Positions 7,599 through 16,083 of a DNA stretch of 24,507 nt are shown here, in pieces (position 1 is the stretch's first letter; each line of letters starts with the position of its first letter). The notes under the pieces were generated by a model that was not told the origin of the DNA, did no database searches, and saw only the letters and a program-made list of their open reading frames with translations. This DNA is from Deltaproteobacteria bacterium. GTDB lineage: Bacteria > Desulfobacterota > DSM-4660 > Desulfatiglandales > HGW-15. The position numbers and the translations under genes were made by a program. The stretch covers positions 1 to 24,507 of the forward strand of contig JAFGPH010000470.1 in assembly GCA_016926135.1 (NCBI GenBank), given 5' to 3'.

Positions 7599-9353
7599 AT
7601 GTCAAAGAGCGTCACATTGGAAAAAGGATCCTTTTCAAAGGATTTCGCTGGTCAACTGGCCGACTATTATCGATTTGCGGGTCCTGACGGGCGTTATGCT
7701 GAGCGCAAACTGCGGCAGTGGGAGGGCGATGCCGGCGTCGTCCTGTACGAGGCAAGATGGGAATCCGGGCCGGTCGGATGGGTCGTGTACAGGCCGGAGA
7801 GCAGCACCGTTGAAGAGATCATGGCACGAAAGGATGAGGCAGCAATGGAGGGGCTGGAAGGGGCTATCGTGGATGCCCTCATTGAGCAAGAGAGCCTCAT
7901 ATCCGCTGAAATCCTAAAGGAGGACGACAAGAAATACCGCTGGATGATCGAGTACGGCTTTCGACCTACCCGTCACTTCAACAAGGATGGGTCCGCCTTC
8001 GTCAAGATGGATCTGAGCATCGCGGTATATCTCCGAAAGATCAAGGGCAAGCGGCCGGCGAAGACCTACCCGCATGTTGAGAGGGTGGTCGTGGAAAAGG
8101 TACCGCCCACCAGAAACCCCGAAGAACTCAAGGCCTCCCTCATGAATGTTTTCGATTCGCTCGGTGGAATGGAGAAATTTGTGAAAAAGGGGCAGAACGT
8201 GGTCATCAAGCCCAATGTCGTTGCGGATCACGGCCTGAGGGACGGCGTCTACCAGGGTGGTGTCGTGGCGGACGTGGGACTTGTCAGATCCCTGATAGAG
8301 ATCCTGCTGTCGGTCGCAGGGAAGGTAACGGTGGCCGAAGGCGCATCCATCAACCGGGCCGAGACGGGAATGCTCTTTGCCCATTACGGGTACGACCGCC
8401 TGACGGAAATCGATCCCAAAAGGGTCGCCCTCGTGGACATCAACACGGACAAGCTGGTCAGAAAATCGGTTCCCCACGGGAAAAGGATGCTCTCTCGAGA
8501 GATTCCCCTGACCCTGGAGCAGGCGGATGTCATCATTAACCTTCCGGTCATGAAGACCCATTTTGCCGCTCTTGTGTCTTTGAGCATCAAGAATCTGCAG
8601 GGCGCCATCGCTCCTCTTGAGAAGTACATGAGCCATTTTTTCGGGCTCTGGCAGAATCTCGTCAATATCCACCATCTCGTAAAACCGAGACTGGTGATCG
8701 TGGACGGCCTCACGGCCCAGGAGGATTTCGGACCGGTCTACGGAAAGCCGAAGACCATGAACCTGCTGATCGGCGGAACCAATCCCGTGGCCGTCGACGC
8801 AACAACCATGAGGATCATGGGTTTCGATCCTCTGCTTTCCCCTCCGGTCATGATGGCCTATATGCAAGGATTCGGGCCCATCGAACCGGAGAAGATTCAG
8901 GTCCTCGGCGCTCCCGTCGAGGAGGTGAAAGACACCTTCAGGGAGGCACTGGTCGATGTAAACGGCGGCAAAAGATTCACGGTCCATGATGGCCGCGCCT
9001 GTGGTGGTTGCAGAGGCTATCTGCACTATGTGCTTAATAAGCTCAGACGGCCGGATCCCAAGAATCCGGAAGGCCTCCTGATCGATCGACCCTTCGAGAA
9101 AAACGTGAACGTCTTCCTGGGGCCTGATACGGAAGTGGAACCCAACCCCGAGGAGACAAACGTCTTTATGGGAATCTGCCAGCAGCACCACGCAGGGATG
9201 GGAACACACCTGCCCGGCTGTCCTCCCCACGCCGAAGTGATCATGAAGGGCCTCTACGGACTCTACCCTGACGTCGAGAGACCCCGATATGCGGACGAGC
9301 ACGCCGAGGACAAACTCGAAAGGATGCTGATGGAGGTCCTCAAAGGGGATTAG
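7599..9353 (+). CDS. GNAT-like domain fused to DUF362 iron-sulfur protein
   Basis: A 584-residue protein. Residues 1-150 resemble an acetyltransferase-like (GNAT-type) fold, ending in IEYGFRPTRHF and a final strand (FVKMDLSIAVYL). From about 160 onward is a DUF362 domain, with KPNVV (204-208), VAEGASINRAETG (245-257), the INLPVMKTH loop (313-321), SIKNLQGAI (329-337) and NPVAVDATTMRIMGFD (395-410). The protein has only four cysteines, all near the C-terminus: Cys468 and Cys471 (ACGGCRG), Cys527 and Cys541. They would suit one [4Fe-4S] cluster. The last lies in LPGCPPHAEVIMKGLYGL, strikingly like the cluster loop of NuoB and hydrogenase small subunits. GGGGAGGGG precedes ATG 7599. DUF362 function is not established, and the GNAT assignment is tentative. 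The Mo/W oxidoreductase genes lie downstream on the same strand. Confidence 0.8.
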   Translation: MSKSVTLEKGSFSKDFAGQLADYYRFAGPDGRYAERKLRQWEGDAGVVLYEARWESGPVGWVVYRPESSTVEEIMARKDEAAMEGLEGAIVDALIEQESLISAEILKEDDKKYRWMIEYGFRPTRHFNKDGSAFVKMDLSIAVYLRKIKGKRPAKTYPHVERVVVEKVPPTRNPEELKASLMNVFDSLGGMEKFVKKGQNVVIKPNVVADHGLRDGVYQGGVVADVGLVRSLIEILLSVAGKVTVAEGASINRAETGMLFAHYGYDRLTEIDPKRVALVDINTDKLVRKSVPHGKRMLSREIPLTLEQADVIINLPVMKTHFAALVSLSIKNLQGAIAPLEKYMSHFFGLWQNLVNIHHLVKPRLVIVDGLTAQEDFGPVYGKPKTMNLLIGGTNPVAVDATTMRIMGFDPLLSPPVMMAYMQGFGPIEPEKIQVLGAPVEEVKDTFREALVDVNGGKRFTVHDGRACGGCRGYLHYVLNKLRRPDPKNPEGLLIDRPFEKNVNVFLGPDTEVEPNPEETNVFMGICQQHHAGMGTHLPGCPPHAEVIMKGLYGLYPDVERPRYADEHAEDKLERMLMEVLKGD

Positions 9354-9735
9354 CGACCAAGGGCATGCGTCTGTCCACAGGCCGTTTCTTTTCCAGGCCC
9401 TCCAGAAGGGGAACCATGTCTTCCAGGTGTTTTCGAAATGCCCGTTCCGCCCCTTTCATATCACCCTGTTTGATTCTTTCAGCAATGGCAGGGTGGGACA
9501 CGGTATCGTGAACTACTCGTCTGGACGGTTTGATGCTCAGAATCAGGTCCTGGGTGATATCCATCAGGATATTCACCAGAAGTTCATACATGGAATTGTG
9601 GGACGCCTTGGCTACAAGGCGGTGGAAATCCACGTTCCAGGCCACATACTTATCTCCGCTTTTGACCTTTGGCATGTTTTCGATGTTCTTTTCCATAATC
9701 TTAATGAATTTGGCGGGGAATTTGGAAAGATCGGC
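9340..9735 (-). pseudogene. FCD-domain relic of a GntR/FadR-type regulator
   Basis: Reading from ATG 9696, 118 residues match the C-terminal ligand-binding FCD domain: NVDFHRLVAKASHNSMYELL, then SHPAIAERIKQGDMKGAERA and a closing FRKHL. Asp23, His68 and His90 sit at the usual metal-ligand positions. The frame continues family-like upstream (ADLSKF) but meets TAG at 9736-9738, TGA at 9766-9768 and a further TAA. No winged-helix DNA-binding domain is present in the roughly 130 bases before the next gene. An intact FCD regulator is usually about 220-240 residues, so this is a decayed remnant, unless the short frame is translated as a free ligand-binding domain. Its 3' end overlaps the DUF362 gene by 14 bases, tail to tail. 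Confidence 0.75.
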
Positions 9736-9866
9736 CTATTGTTTCCCGGAGCGTAGTGCGATCATTCAAGATAGCCGGGCCATCGCTTACCTGCGAGGAG
9801 GTTCCGATGGGCTTCAAAGGTGCTTCTGAAGATCAAGGGTTATCCACTCAGACAGGAGGAAAAGCC

Positions 9867-11975
9867 ATGAGCCTTGAGGGAGAATCGGTGGGTTATACCT
9901 TTTGTGACGGCTGCAACGAAGTGCCGTTTTGCGGTATCAAGTTCTATCGAAAGGGAGAGGTTGTCACAAGAATAGAACCATGGCCCGGTTTCCCTGCCTC
10001 CCCCCTGTGCTCCAAAGGCTATGCAACCTTGCAGCGGCTTTACCACCCCAATCGTCTAAAATACCCCATGAAACGAACGAACCCAAAGGGGTCGCCGGAC
10101 CCGGCCTTTGTTCGGATTTCCTGGGATGAGGCCTACGATATCATTGTCCATCACCTGAATCGAATCAAGGAACGGCATGGCCCTCATGCTGTCTTCTTCT
10201 ATGTGGGTGATCCTAAAGAGCCGAGGGCCCCTGTGCAGCGCCTCGCCTACACTTACGGATCTGTGAATTACGGCACCGAGAGCTCTACGGCATGCCGAAG
10301 GGCTGCCCAACTGGCCGAGTTGCTGACCTATGGATTTCCGACCACGGGGAACCTGCCCACCGAAGAGACCAAGGTGATGCTCATTTGGGGCACCAACCCC
10401 GCCTATTCAGGCAGCCCATTCATGTGTCATTGGCAGTTGGCGGACGCCAAGGAGCGCAGTGTCAAATTCATTGTGGTGGACCCCAGAAAGACCCCCACAG
10501 CCTCAACCTTGGCTGATATTCATCTGCAGCCGCGTCCCGGAACGACCGCGGCCCTGGCGGCAGGCATGATGCATGTCATTTTTAAGGAGGGTCTCCATCA
10601 TCAGGCATTTTGTGACAAGTGGATTCATGGATTGGAAGAGCTCAAGGCCTATGTCAAGGGCTTCCCCCCGGACAGGGTGGAACACATTACCTGGGTGCCC
10701 GCAAAAAAAGTGATCGATGCTGCCCGTCTCTATGCGATCAATGCCCCGGGGGGACTCAAGACGGGTGCACAGGGCACCACCCATGACCTGAATGCCACAA
10801 ACAATCATAGAGCTATTCTTTTGGTTCCCGCCATCTGCGGCTATATCGACATTCCGGGAGGCGTCACAAGGCCGACCTCCCCCCTCGAAGGGATGACTTT
10901 CTCCTGGGACGAGGCCCCTGCATCCTTTTGCATGAGAGAAAAGCTGGTTGCGATGAAGGATAAGCGGTTGGACCTCGAAGCATTCCCCGCCTGGGCAGAA
11001 AGGTTTTTCGAGGTTCAAACCAATTATCTGGTCGAATGGATCAGGGAGAGGAAGGTGAAGGCCTTCCTCGGATGGGGCTTTAACATGATGATCTGGCCCC
11101 AAACCCACGAATATCAGCAAGCCATTGCAGACCTCGATTTTGCGATGGCCGTGGACTACTTCTATCGCCCGCAGACGCACGCCTATGTGGACCTTGTCCT
11201 GCCGGCGGCCATGAACTACGAGAGGCTGGCGCCCTTCGCTTATAACGGCCGAAAGCTCTTTGGACGCACCCCCATAAGGCCGGCGGGTGAATGCAGGGAA
11301 GACTGGCAGATTGCCCTCGATATAGGGGTCCGTTTGGGATACCCGGATGTCTTCTTCAACGGCGACGTGGAGGCCGCCTGCAATGAGATCCTCGGCATGT
11401 GGGACCTCACCTACGAGGACCTGAGAAGGAATCAGGAAACAGGAATCGAGGTTCCGGCAAAGGGCCCCGACGCGTTCAAGAAATATGAGACGGGAAAAAT
11501 GAGACCGGACGGCAAGCCGGGTTTTGATACGCCATCGGGAAAGATCGAAGCCCTGTCCACGGTGTTGCAAAGGCATGGCTATCCGGCCCTGCCCGAATAC
11601 AAAGAACCTATGCCGACCAGCGACGAGTACCCCTTGATTTTGCTCACCGGGGCAAGGGTCCCCTACATCACCCATAGCAAATGGCGAGAGGATTCGCCAT
11701 GGCTGCTGGAGCTTCAACGGGAGCCGCTCCTGATGATCAATCCCGAAGATGCCAAACGGCGGCATATCCATCAGTGGGATACCGTTATCCTAAAAACAGC
11801 CTATGGTCAGATGGATGTGAAGGCAAAACCAACGATCATGGTACCGAATGGGATTGTGGGTGTGATGCACGGCTGGGCAAAGGCGAACGTGAATGAACTC
11901 ATCCCCAGGCAATTTGACCCCATATCAGGATTTCCACCCTATAAAGAAGTTCCCTGCACCGTAATGAAGGCATAA
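9867..11975 (+). CDS. Molybdopterin oxidoreductase catalytic subunit (DMSO reductase family)
   Basis: A 702-residue protein that binds Mo- or W-bis-molybdopterin. The N-terminal [4Fe-4S] site is Cys13, Cys16, Cys22 and Cys48 (CX2CX5CX25C), followed by the conserved Lys50 in CSKG. Cys143 in ESSTACRRAA is the best candidate metal ligand. WGTNPA (175-180), VVDPRKT (203-209), the PSGKIE box and the C-terminal dinucleotide-binding domain (from about 610) follow in normal order. There is no twin-arginine signal, so the enzyme should be cytoplasmic. ATG 9867 has AGGAGG upstream; an in-frame ATG 9807 with GAGGAGG is also possible. The next gene encodes its Fe-S partner. No membrane subunit is present. 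The substrate is unknown; the architecture recalls soluble members such as acetylene hydratase and transhydroxylase, without evidence for either reaction. Confidence 0.92.
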   Translation: MSLEGESVGYTFCDGCNEVPFCGIKFYRKGEVVTRIEPWPGFPASPLCSKGYATLQRLYHPNRLKYPMKRTNPKGSPDPAFVRISWDEAYDIIVHHLNRIKERHGPHAVFFYVGDPKEPRAPVQRLAYTYGSVNYGTESSTACRRAAQLAELLTYGFPTTGNLPTEETKVMLIWGTNPAYSGSPFMCHWQLADAKERSVKFIVVDPRKTPTASTLADIHLQPRPGTTAALAAGMMHVIFKEGLHHQAFCDKWIHGLEELKAYVKGFPPDRVEHITWVPAKKVIDAARLYAINAPGGLKTGAQGTTHDLNATNNHRAILLVPAICGYIDIPGGVTRPTSPLEGMTFSWDEAPASFCMREKLVAMKDKRLDLEAFPAWAERFFEVQTNYLVEWIRERKVKAFLGWGFNMMIWPQTHEYQQAIADLDFAMAVDYFYRPQTHAYVDLVLPAAMNYERLAPFAYNGRKLFGRTPIRPAGECREDWQIALDIGVRLGYPDVFFNGDVEAACNEILGMWDLTYEDLRRNQETGIEVPAKGPDAFKKYETGKMRPDGKPGFDTPSGKIEALSTVLQRHGYPALPEYKEPMPTSDEYPLILLTGARVPYITHSKWREDSPWLLELQREPLLMINPEDAKRRHIHQWDTVILKTAYGQMDVKAKPTIMVPNGIVGVMHGWAKANVNELIPRQFDPISGFPPYKEVPCTVMKA

Positions 11976-12007
11976 ACAGCGTGCGCCAAGAAAATGGAGA
12001 AAATGAG

Positions 12008-12670
12008 ATGACGGCAAGATACGGTATCATCGTGGATTTGAACCGCTGCACGGGCTGCATGACATGCGTGCTGGCATGCAAGGAGGAGAACCTCACTCCG
12101 CCCGGGGTATGGTGGGACAAAGTATTGGAGATTGAAGGGCCAGGACTGGATTATATCAGCTATGTACGGTATGCCTGTATGCACTGTGATAATCCCCCCT
12201 GTGTCCCAGCCTGTCCTGAAAAGGCGATCTACAAACGGGCAGATGGGATCGTCATCATCGACCAGGCGAAATGCCACGGACGAGGGGAGTGTCGGAAGGC
12301 ATGTCCGTACGGCGTCATCGATATCAATCCTGAGCAGGACTATTTCCCCCTCCCAAAGCTGCCCTACCAAGACACTGCGGAGTCATTTCGTTTCCACCCA
12401 CCCGGAAAGGCCACCAAGTGTACCCTGTGCGTGCACAGGGTTGAAAAGGGAAGAGAGCCGGCCTGTGTTGAAGGGTGCCCCTCAAGGGCCATGATATTCG
12501 GAGACTTGAACGATCCGGGCAGTCCGATCAGGGCCAAAATCTGGCAGGCTGGACAATTGCTTGAGTCTGAAAAGGCCAATCCCAAGGTTTTCTATGTGAT
12601 CCCCAAGAACCTGTCGAGACTGCTGGAGGAGCGGATCGTCAACAATCCCCAGATGGATAGATTATCCTGA
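12008..12670 (+). CDS. Four-cluster ferredoxin-like electron-transfer subunit (DmsB/PhsB-like)
   Basis: A 220-residue protein with four cysteine groups: 14/17/20/24; 57/60/65/69; 89/95/99; and 138/141/153/157. Groups I, II and IV have all four ligands. Group III reads CHGRGECRKACP, with Arg92 where the second Cys is expected. In NarH this same position is Trp and the site holds a [3Fe-4S] cluster, so a [3Fe-4S] cluster is predicted here too. The protein would pass electrons to or from the molybdopterin subunit encoded 32 bases upstream. It has no signal peptide or membrane segment, consistent with a soluble heterodimer. ATG 12008 is preferred, with GGAG upstream. The 3' end overlaps the convergent deaminase-like gene by 9 bases. 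Confidence 0.93.
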   Translation: MTARYGIIVDLNRCTGCMTCVLACKEENLTPPGVWWDKVLEIEGPGLDYISYVRYACMHCDNPPCVPACPEKAIYKRADGIVIIDQAKCHGRGECRKACPYGVIDINPEQDYFPLPKLPYQDTAESFRFHPPGKATKCTLCVHRVEKGREPACVEGCPSRAMIFGDLNDPGSPIRAKIWQAGQLLESEKANPKVFYVIPKNLSRLLEERIVNNPQMDRLS

Positions 12671-14431
12671 AACATATTGCCCCAGTTCCCTCCTGGGCCA
12701 TAGGGTCACACCGTTCCTGATGTCTACCACGCCGTTGCGGTTCAACCTCACTTCGGGCAAGAAGTCATTCGGCAGGAAGATGAGGGTATAGAGCGGGTCG
12801 TGGAAGGGAAACCCCCTGGCAGACAGAAATGCCCTGATCTCCCTGTCCTTTTGCGCCAATTCCGTCATGGGCGCATCCGACATCATTCCCCCGAGTGGCA
12901 GTCGCAATTCATAAGCTACCTTCCCGCCTTCAAAAGCCACGATCCCCCCTCCGATCTCCAGGACCCGGTTGACGGCCTGACGCATTGCAGCCGGATTCTG
13001 ACCTATGGCCAGGACCTGTGTGGCTGTGTTGAAAGAGGAGGCCAGCCCTTCGACTCTGTCGGCAAATCCCGCCAGGAGCCCGTTGGAGACCCATGCTCCG
13101 CCCCAGTCAAGAAGACTCAGGAGGCAAATTCCCTCCCTGCCCCGAAAATCCAGGAAGCCGTCCCGGGTCAGGAACTCCGTCTCCTCCCTGCGAGTGATGA
13201 CGCAACTCACAAGCCTGATCACGGGAAAGGAAACCCTTGTCCCTTCACAAGGTATTGTGAAGAAATGCTCGGATGCTCGCCAGGATCCGTCAAAGCGGGA
13301 AGCAGGCGGAAAGAAATCCTCCCAACGCACCTGCGGGAAGGATTCAAGGATCTCTCCCTTTTCAGCGACAAGCCGTCCCCCGGCAATCACCTTTTCCGGG
13401 GTAGGGTGAAGGAGGTCTTTGAGAACGAGGATATCGGCAAATCTCCCGGGTGCTATTGCGCCGATCTGGTGGTCCATTCCGAAATAGACGGCAGGATTGA
13501 TGGTGACCATGCGGTAGGCAGTGACAGGATCCACCCCTGCCTTGATGGCGATCCGCACAAGATTATCGGTGACACCGAATTCCTCATAAAAGGACGGAGA
13601 GGAGCAGTCCGTGGTGAGCATTATCCGATCGGTAAGGACGTTCTTCTCCACTACGGCCCTCAGGAGTTCCCTTAGGTCCTGCCTGAGGGAGCTTTCCCTC
13701 AGCATAACATAAAAGCCAAGCCTCAGCCGTTCCAGGACCTCCTCGCAGGTAATGCTCTCATGGCAGGATTCCACACCGGCACGGGCAATGTCATTCAGGT
13801 TCTCGTATTTGGCCCCTGCCGTGTGCCCATCCACCCTTTTCCGGAGTCCCTTGGTCATGCGAATCACGGACGAGAGCCTGGGGTTGCCCGTGACCAGCTC
13901 CTGCCACCTCGTGATCTCTCCCAGGGATTGAACGCTGGGGTTCTTCAGTAGTCTTCGCAGATTCCTAAGAGAGAAGATCTCCCCCTCGTTTGCCATGGGT
14001 GTCTGAGGCATGGCCCTGCAAAACCAGAAAAACCTGGTGGGCATCTGCCGGAAGGTCTCCATGAGTCTCTCAAAGGAGGGGAGAGACATGAGAATGAAGA
14101 AAACCAGATTATCGCATACCAGCGTTGTTGTGCCCAGGCGACAGGCCTCCATGCCGAAGGTCCGGGGATCATAGAGATTCCATGGGTGCATGTGGGGATC
14201 CATGTAACCCGGCACAAGGACCCTGCCTTCAACGTTAATGACCGTGGTGTTCTGGCCGACCGTGTCGCCGAGGGGTCCCACGTACCATATCTTTTCGCCC
14301 CTCAGCGCCACATCGGTCTTGACCAGTTCGCCGGAGTACACGTTCAGCACCGTGCCGCCAGAGAGAAGGACGTCCGCACGAAGTGCCTCAGGCTTGGGGA
14401 TACAGCCGTGGGTACCATGGGTCTCTGACAC
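12662..14431 (-). CDS. Adenine deaminase-like amidohydrolase
   Basis: A 589-residue protein with the two-part layout of adenine deaminase (Ade): a metal-dependent amidohydrolase barrel and a C-terminal domain with GGGIVAFEGGKV and GGMMSDAPMTELAQ. The barrel carries VPGYMDPHMHPW (His80, His82), DGHTAG (His203), SCHESIT (His224, Glu225), Asp275 and the NPAVYFGMDHQIGAIAPGRF segment. Classical Ade enzymes have a TDDR sequence at the barrel end; here it is TTDCSSPS, and the residues after HxH differ as well, so the substrate may not be adenine. GTG 14431 is preferred because GAGGGG lies about seven bases upstream; TTG 14446 is an alternative. The gene is co-directional with the upstream radical SAM gene, 67 bases away. 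Confidence 0.85.
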   Translation of the reverse strand: MSETHGTHGCIPKPEALRADVLLSGGTVLNVYSGELVKTDVALRGEKIWYVGPLGDTVGQNTTVINVEGRVLVPGYMDPHMHPWNLYDPRTFGMEACRLGTTTLVCDNLVFFILMSLPSFERLMETFRQMPTRFFWFCRAMPQTPMANEGEIFSLRNLRRLLKNPSVQSLGEITRWQELVTGNPRLSSVIRMTKGLRKRVDGHTAGAKYENLNDIARAGVESCHESITCEEVLERLRLGFYVMLRESSLRQDLRELLRAVVEKNVLTDRIMLTTDCSSPSFYEEFGVTDNLVRIAIKAGVDPVTAYRMVTINPAVYFGMDHQIGAIAPGRFADILVLKDLLHPTPEKVIAGGRLVAEKGEILESFPQVRWEDFFPPASRFDGSWRASEHFFTIPCEGTRVSFPVIRLVSCVITRREETEFLTRDGFLDFRGREGICLLSLLDWGGAWVSNGLLAGFADRVEGLASSFNTATQVLAIGQNPAAMRQAVNRVLEIGGGIVAFEGGKVAYELRLPLGGMMSDAPMTELAQKDREIRAFLSARGFPFHDPLYTLIFLPNDFLPEVRLNRNGVVDIRNGVTLWPRRELGQYVSG

Positions 14432-14498
14432 CGTTCTACCCCTCAATCATTCCATGGCGGTTGTGTCGATGGGAAGGCGGCGGGGCTGCAGGGAGGTC

Positions 14499-15395
14499 TC
14501 AAAGCGCCCTCATCCATTCAGGTCTCAGGCCCACTTCCCCCCTCAGGGCACGGTCGATCAGATGAAGGGCGTCCTGTTTCCCCTTGGGCAGCCGTGCCTT
14601 GACAGGCAGGTAATTGGATGCGTGGTTGGAATAGAAGAGACCCCGGCTCAGGTCGGTATGGGAGATCATCTCCCTCAATTCCGCGAGCAGTTCCCTTTCA
14701 TCGGGGAGCACGAATTCCCCTCTTCGGTATTCCTCGTAAAGGGGGGTGCCGGGGATCAGCATGACCGTGAGGGCACCCACAAAATCCGGGTCCATTGCGC
14801 TCAGAAGCCGACCTGTCGCCCGTGCATGCTCGATCGAGCCTTCCCGCCCGGCGATCCCCAGAAGCACGGTCACAGAGAGTTTGATCCCGGCCTCCTTCAC
14901 CTTCCTTCCCATCTCGATGCAGGTCTGTGCGGAGGTCCCCTTGTGGATCTTCTCCCTCAGCCGGTCGTCACCCGTCTCGACACCGTAGTAAAGGATGCCA
15001 AGACCGTTCTCTCTCAACTGGAGGAGTTCCTCCGGCTTTTTCATCCTGATGCTCTTGGCATTGGCGTAGGCCCCCACACGCCTCACCCACGAAAGGTGTT
15101 CCCGGATCCTGTCCAGGATCCACATCAGCCTCTTCTGGGGGATGATGAGGGCGTCCCCGTCCATAAGGAAAACCTTGTCCTGGCGCTTCATGTACCTGGA
15201 TGCGAACAGGATGTCACCGAGGATGGTCCTGTCGTCCTTGATCGCGAACCTCTTGTCCTTGTACGTGCCGCAGAAGGTGCACTTGTTGTGGGAGCATCCC
15301 AGCGTCACCTGGAGCAGGATGCTGAAAGCCTCGCTGGGCGGCCGGATGCACATCCCTTCATAGTGCATACCTTCACTTTCCACACCAAAATCCAT
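14499..15395 (-). CDS. Radical SAM protein with CX4CX2C cluster motif
   Basis: A 298-residue radical SAM protein. The cluster ligands are Cys34, Cys39 and Cys42 in LGCSHNKCTFCGTYKDKRF, a CX4CX2C spacing instead of the usual CX3CX2C. This variant is known in some radical SAM subfamilies, and the Thr-Phe-Cys and following basic segment are typical. VFLMDGDALI, GVETGDDRLREKIHKG and LLGIAGREGS correspond to later strands of the SAM-binding barrel. ATG 15395 is chosen because the family match starts here and GGAGGAG/AAAGGA lie upstream; the frame is open further but the extra 42 residues look non-coding. The function is unknown. It lies upstream of the deaminase-like gene in the same direction. 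Confidence 0.88.
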   Translation of the reverse strand: MDFGVESEGMHYEGMCIRPPSEAFSILLQVTLGCSHNKCTFCGTYKDKRFAIKDDRTILGDILFASRYMKRQDKVFLMDGDALIIPQKRLMWILDRIREHLSWVRRVGAYANAKSIRMKKPEELLQLRENGLGILYYGVETGDDRLREKIHKGTSAQTCIEMGRKVKEAGIKLSVTVLLGIAGREGSIEHARATGRLLSAMDPDFVGALTVMLIPGTPLYEEYRRGEFVLPDERELLAELREMISHTDLSRGLFYSNHASNYLPVKARLPKGKQDALHLIDRALRGEVGLRPEWMRAL

Positions 15396-15565
15396 GTGTC
15401 CTTTTACTCCTCCTCTGCCAAAATTTCGGTCCGGCGCCTCGCTACGGTCCACGAACCTCTCGGGAACCTTTTCATGTTGCGCCATGAGCCGTATGCTTGA
15501 ACGATAATCCTCTTGGATCAAGAGTCAAATTCATCAAATGGAGGCTACCGGGTCTCTCCCGGAAA

Positions 15566-15988
15566 TCAGGCGACGGGCTCGGCTCGCATTTCCAGGATCA
15601 CGTGCCCCCATCCGCCGCAGGCCGGACCCACGTCATAGCACCCGGTCCGGTTGAACATGACCTCGTTCGGGTCCCTGCCGTTCAGGATGTTTTCAAAGAA
15701 GGCATTGATGAGCACCGTGAGGTTGGGCATCAGGAAGGCACAAACCCGCTCGGGGCCTTCCCGGGTGAGCAGGTTTCCGGAGGAGTCAAAGACGAGTCTC
15801 TGACCCTTCACGTGACCTGAGTGACAACCCCTGGATTCCACCACCTCGGCCACCAGTCGGTACCGTGGCCCTTTGGCGACGTTCTCAAAAAGCCTCTGGA
15901 ACTTGGGGTTGTCCCTGATCACCTGGAATTCCCCCTCGTCCAGATTCAACCTCTTCTGGATGATCCTGCACATCTGTTCCCTGTCCAT
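15566..15988 (-). CDS. TIGR04076-like small protein
   Basis: About 140 residues. An N-terminal helical part (MDREQMCRIIQKRL) is followed by a TIGR04076-like domain. Conserved-looking cysteines and glycines occur in ESRGCHSGHVKGQRL, in PERVCAF and in NRTGCYDVGPACGGWGHV, and may bind metal. The start is uncertain. ATG 15988 fits the family, but its AAGGA lies only one base away. The frame is open to ATG 16087, which overlaps the stop of an upstream gene relic as ATGA; that would add 33 residues of low-information sequence. The function is unknown. It precedes the radical SAM gene by 170 bases on the same strand. Confidence 0.75.
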   Translation of the reverse strand: MDREQMCRIIQKRLNLDEGEFQVIRDNPKFQRLFENVAKGPRYRLVAEVVESRGCHSGHVKGQRLVFDSSGNLLTREGPERVCAFLMPNLTVLINAFFENILNGRDPNEVMFNRTGCYDVGPACGGWGHVILEMRAEPVA

Positions 15989-16083
15989 GTCCTTTTTCGC
16001 CCCCGAACCTGCTGGCGGGTCGCTGAAAAACGCCCACCCCTGTTTCCGCTTGGTTTCCGTGAGCCATGAACCGTGCCCCGTGG

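Noticed and set aside
7914..9302. Long minus-strand open frame (462 codons) opposite the DUF362 fusion
   Set aside because: It lies antisense to a gene with clear family motifs, has no recognisable domain and no ribosome site, and is a typical mirror frame of GC-rich coding DNA.
10503..11771. Minus-strand open frame (422 codons) opposite the molybdopterin gene
   Set aside because: It is a shadow of a confidently identified gene, with no family similarity.
9867..11975. Assignment as acetylene hydratase
   Set aside because: Overall size and lack of a signal are similar, but an Fe-S partner subunit is present and there is no diagnostic residue evidence.
14238..15500. Plus-strand open frame (420 codons) across the deaminase and radical SAM genes
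   Set aside because: It spans two real genes on the other strand and has no protein-like motifs.
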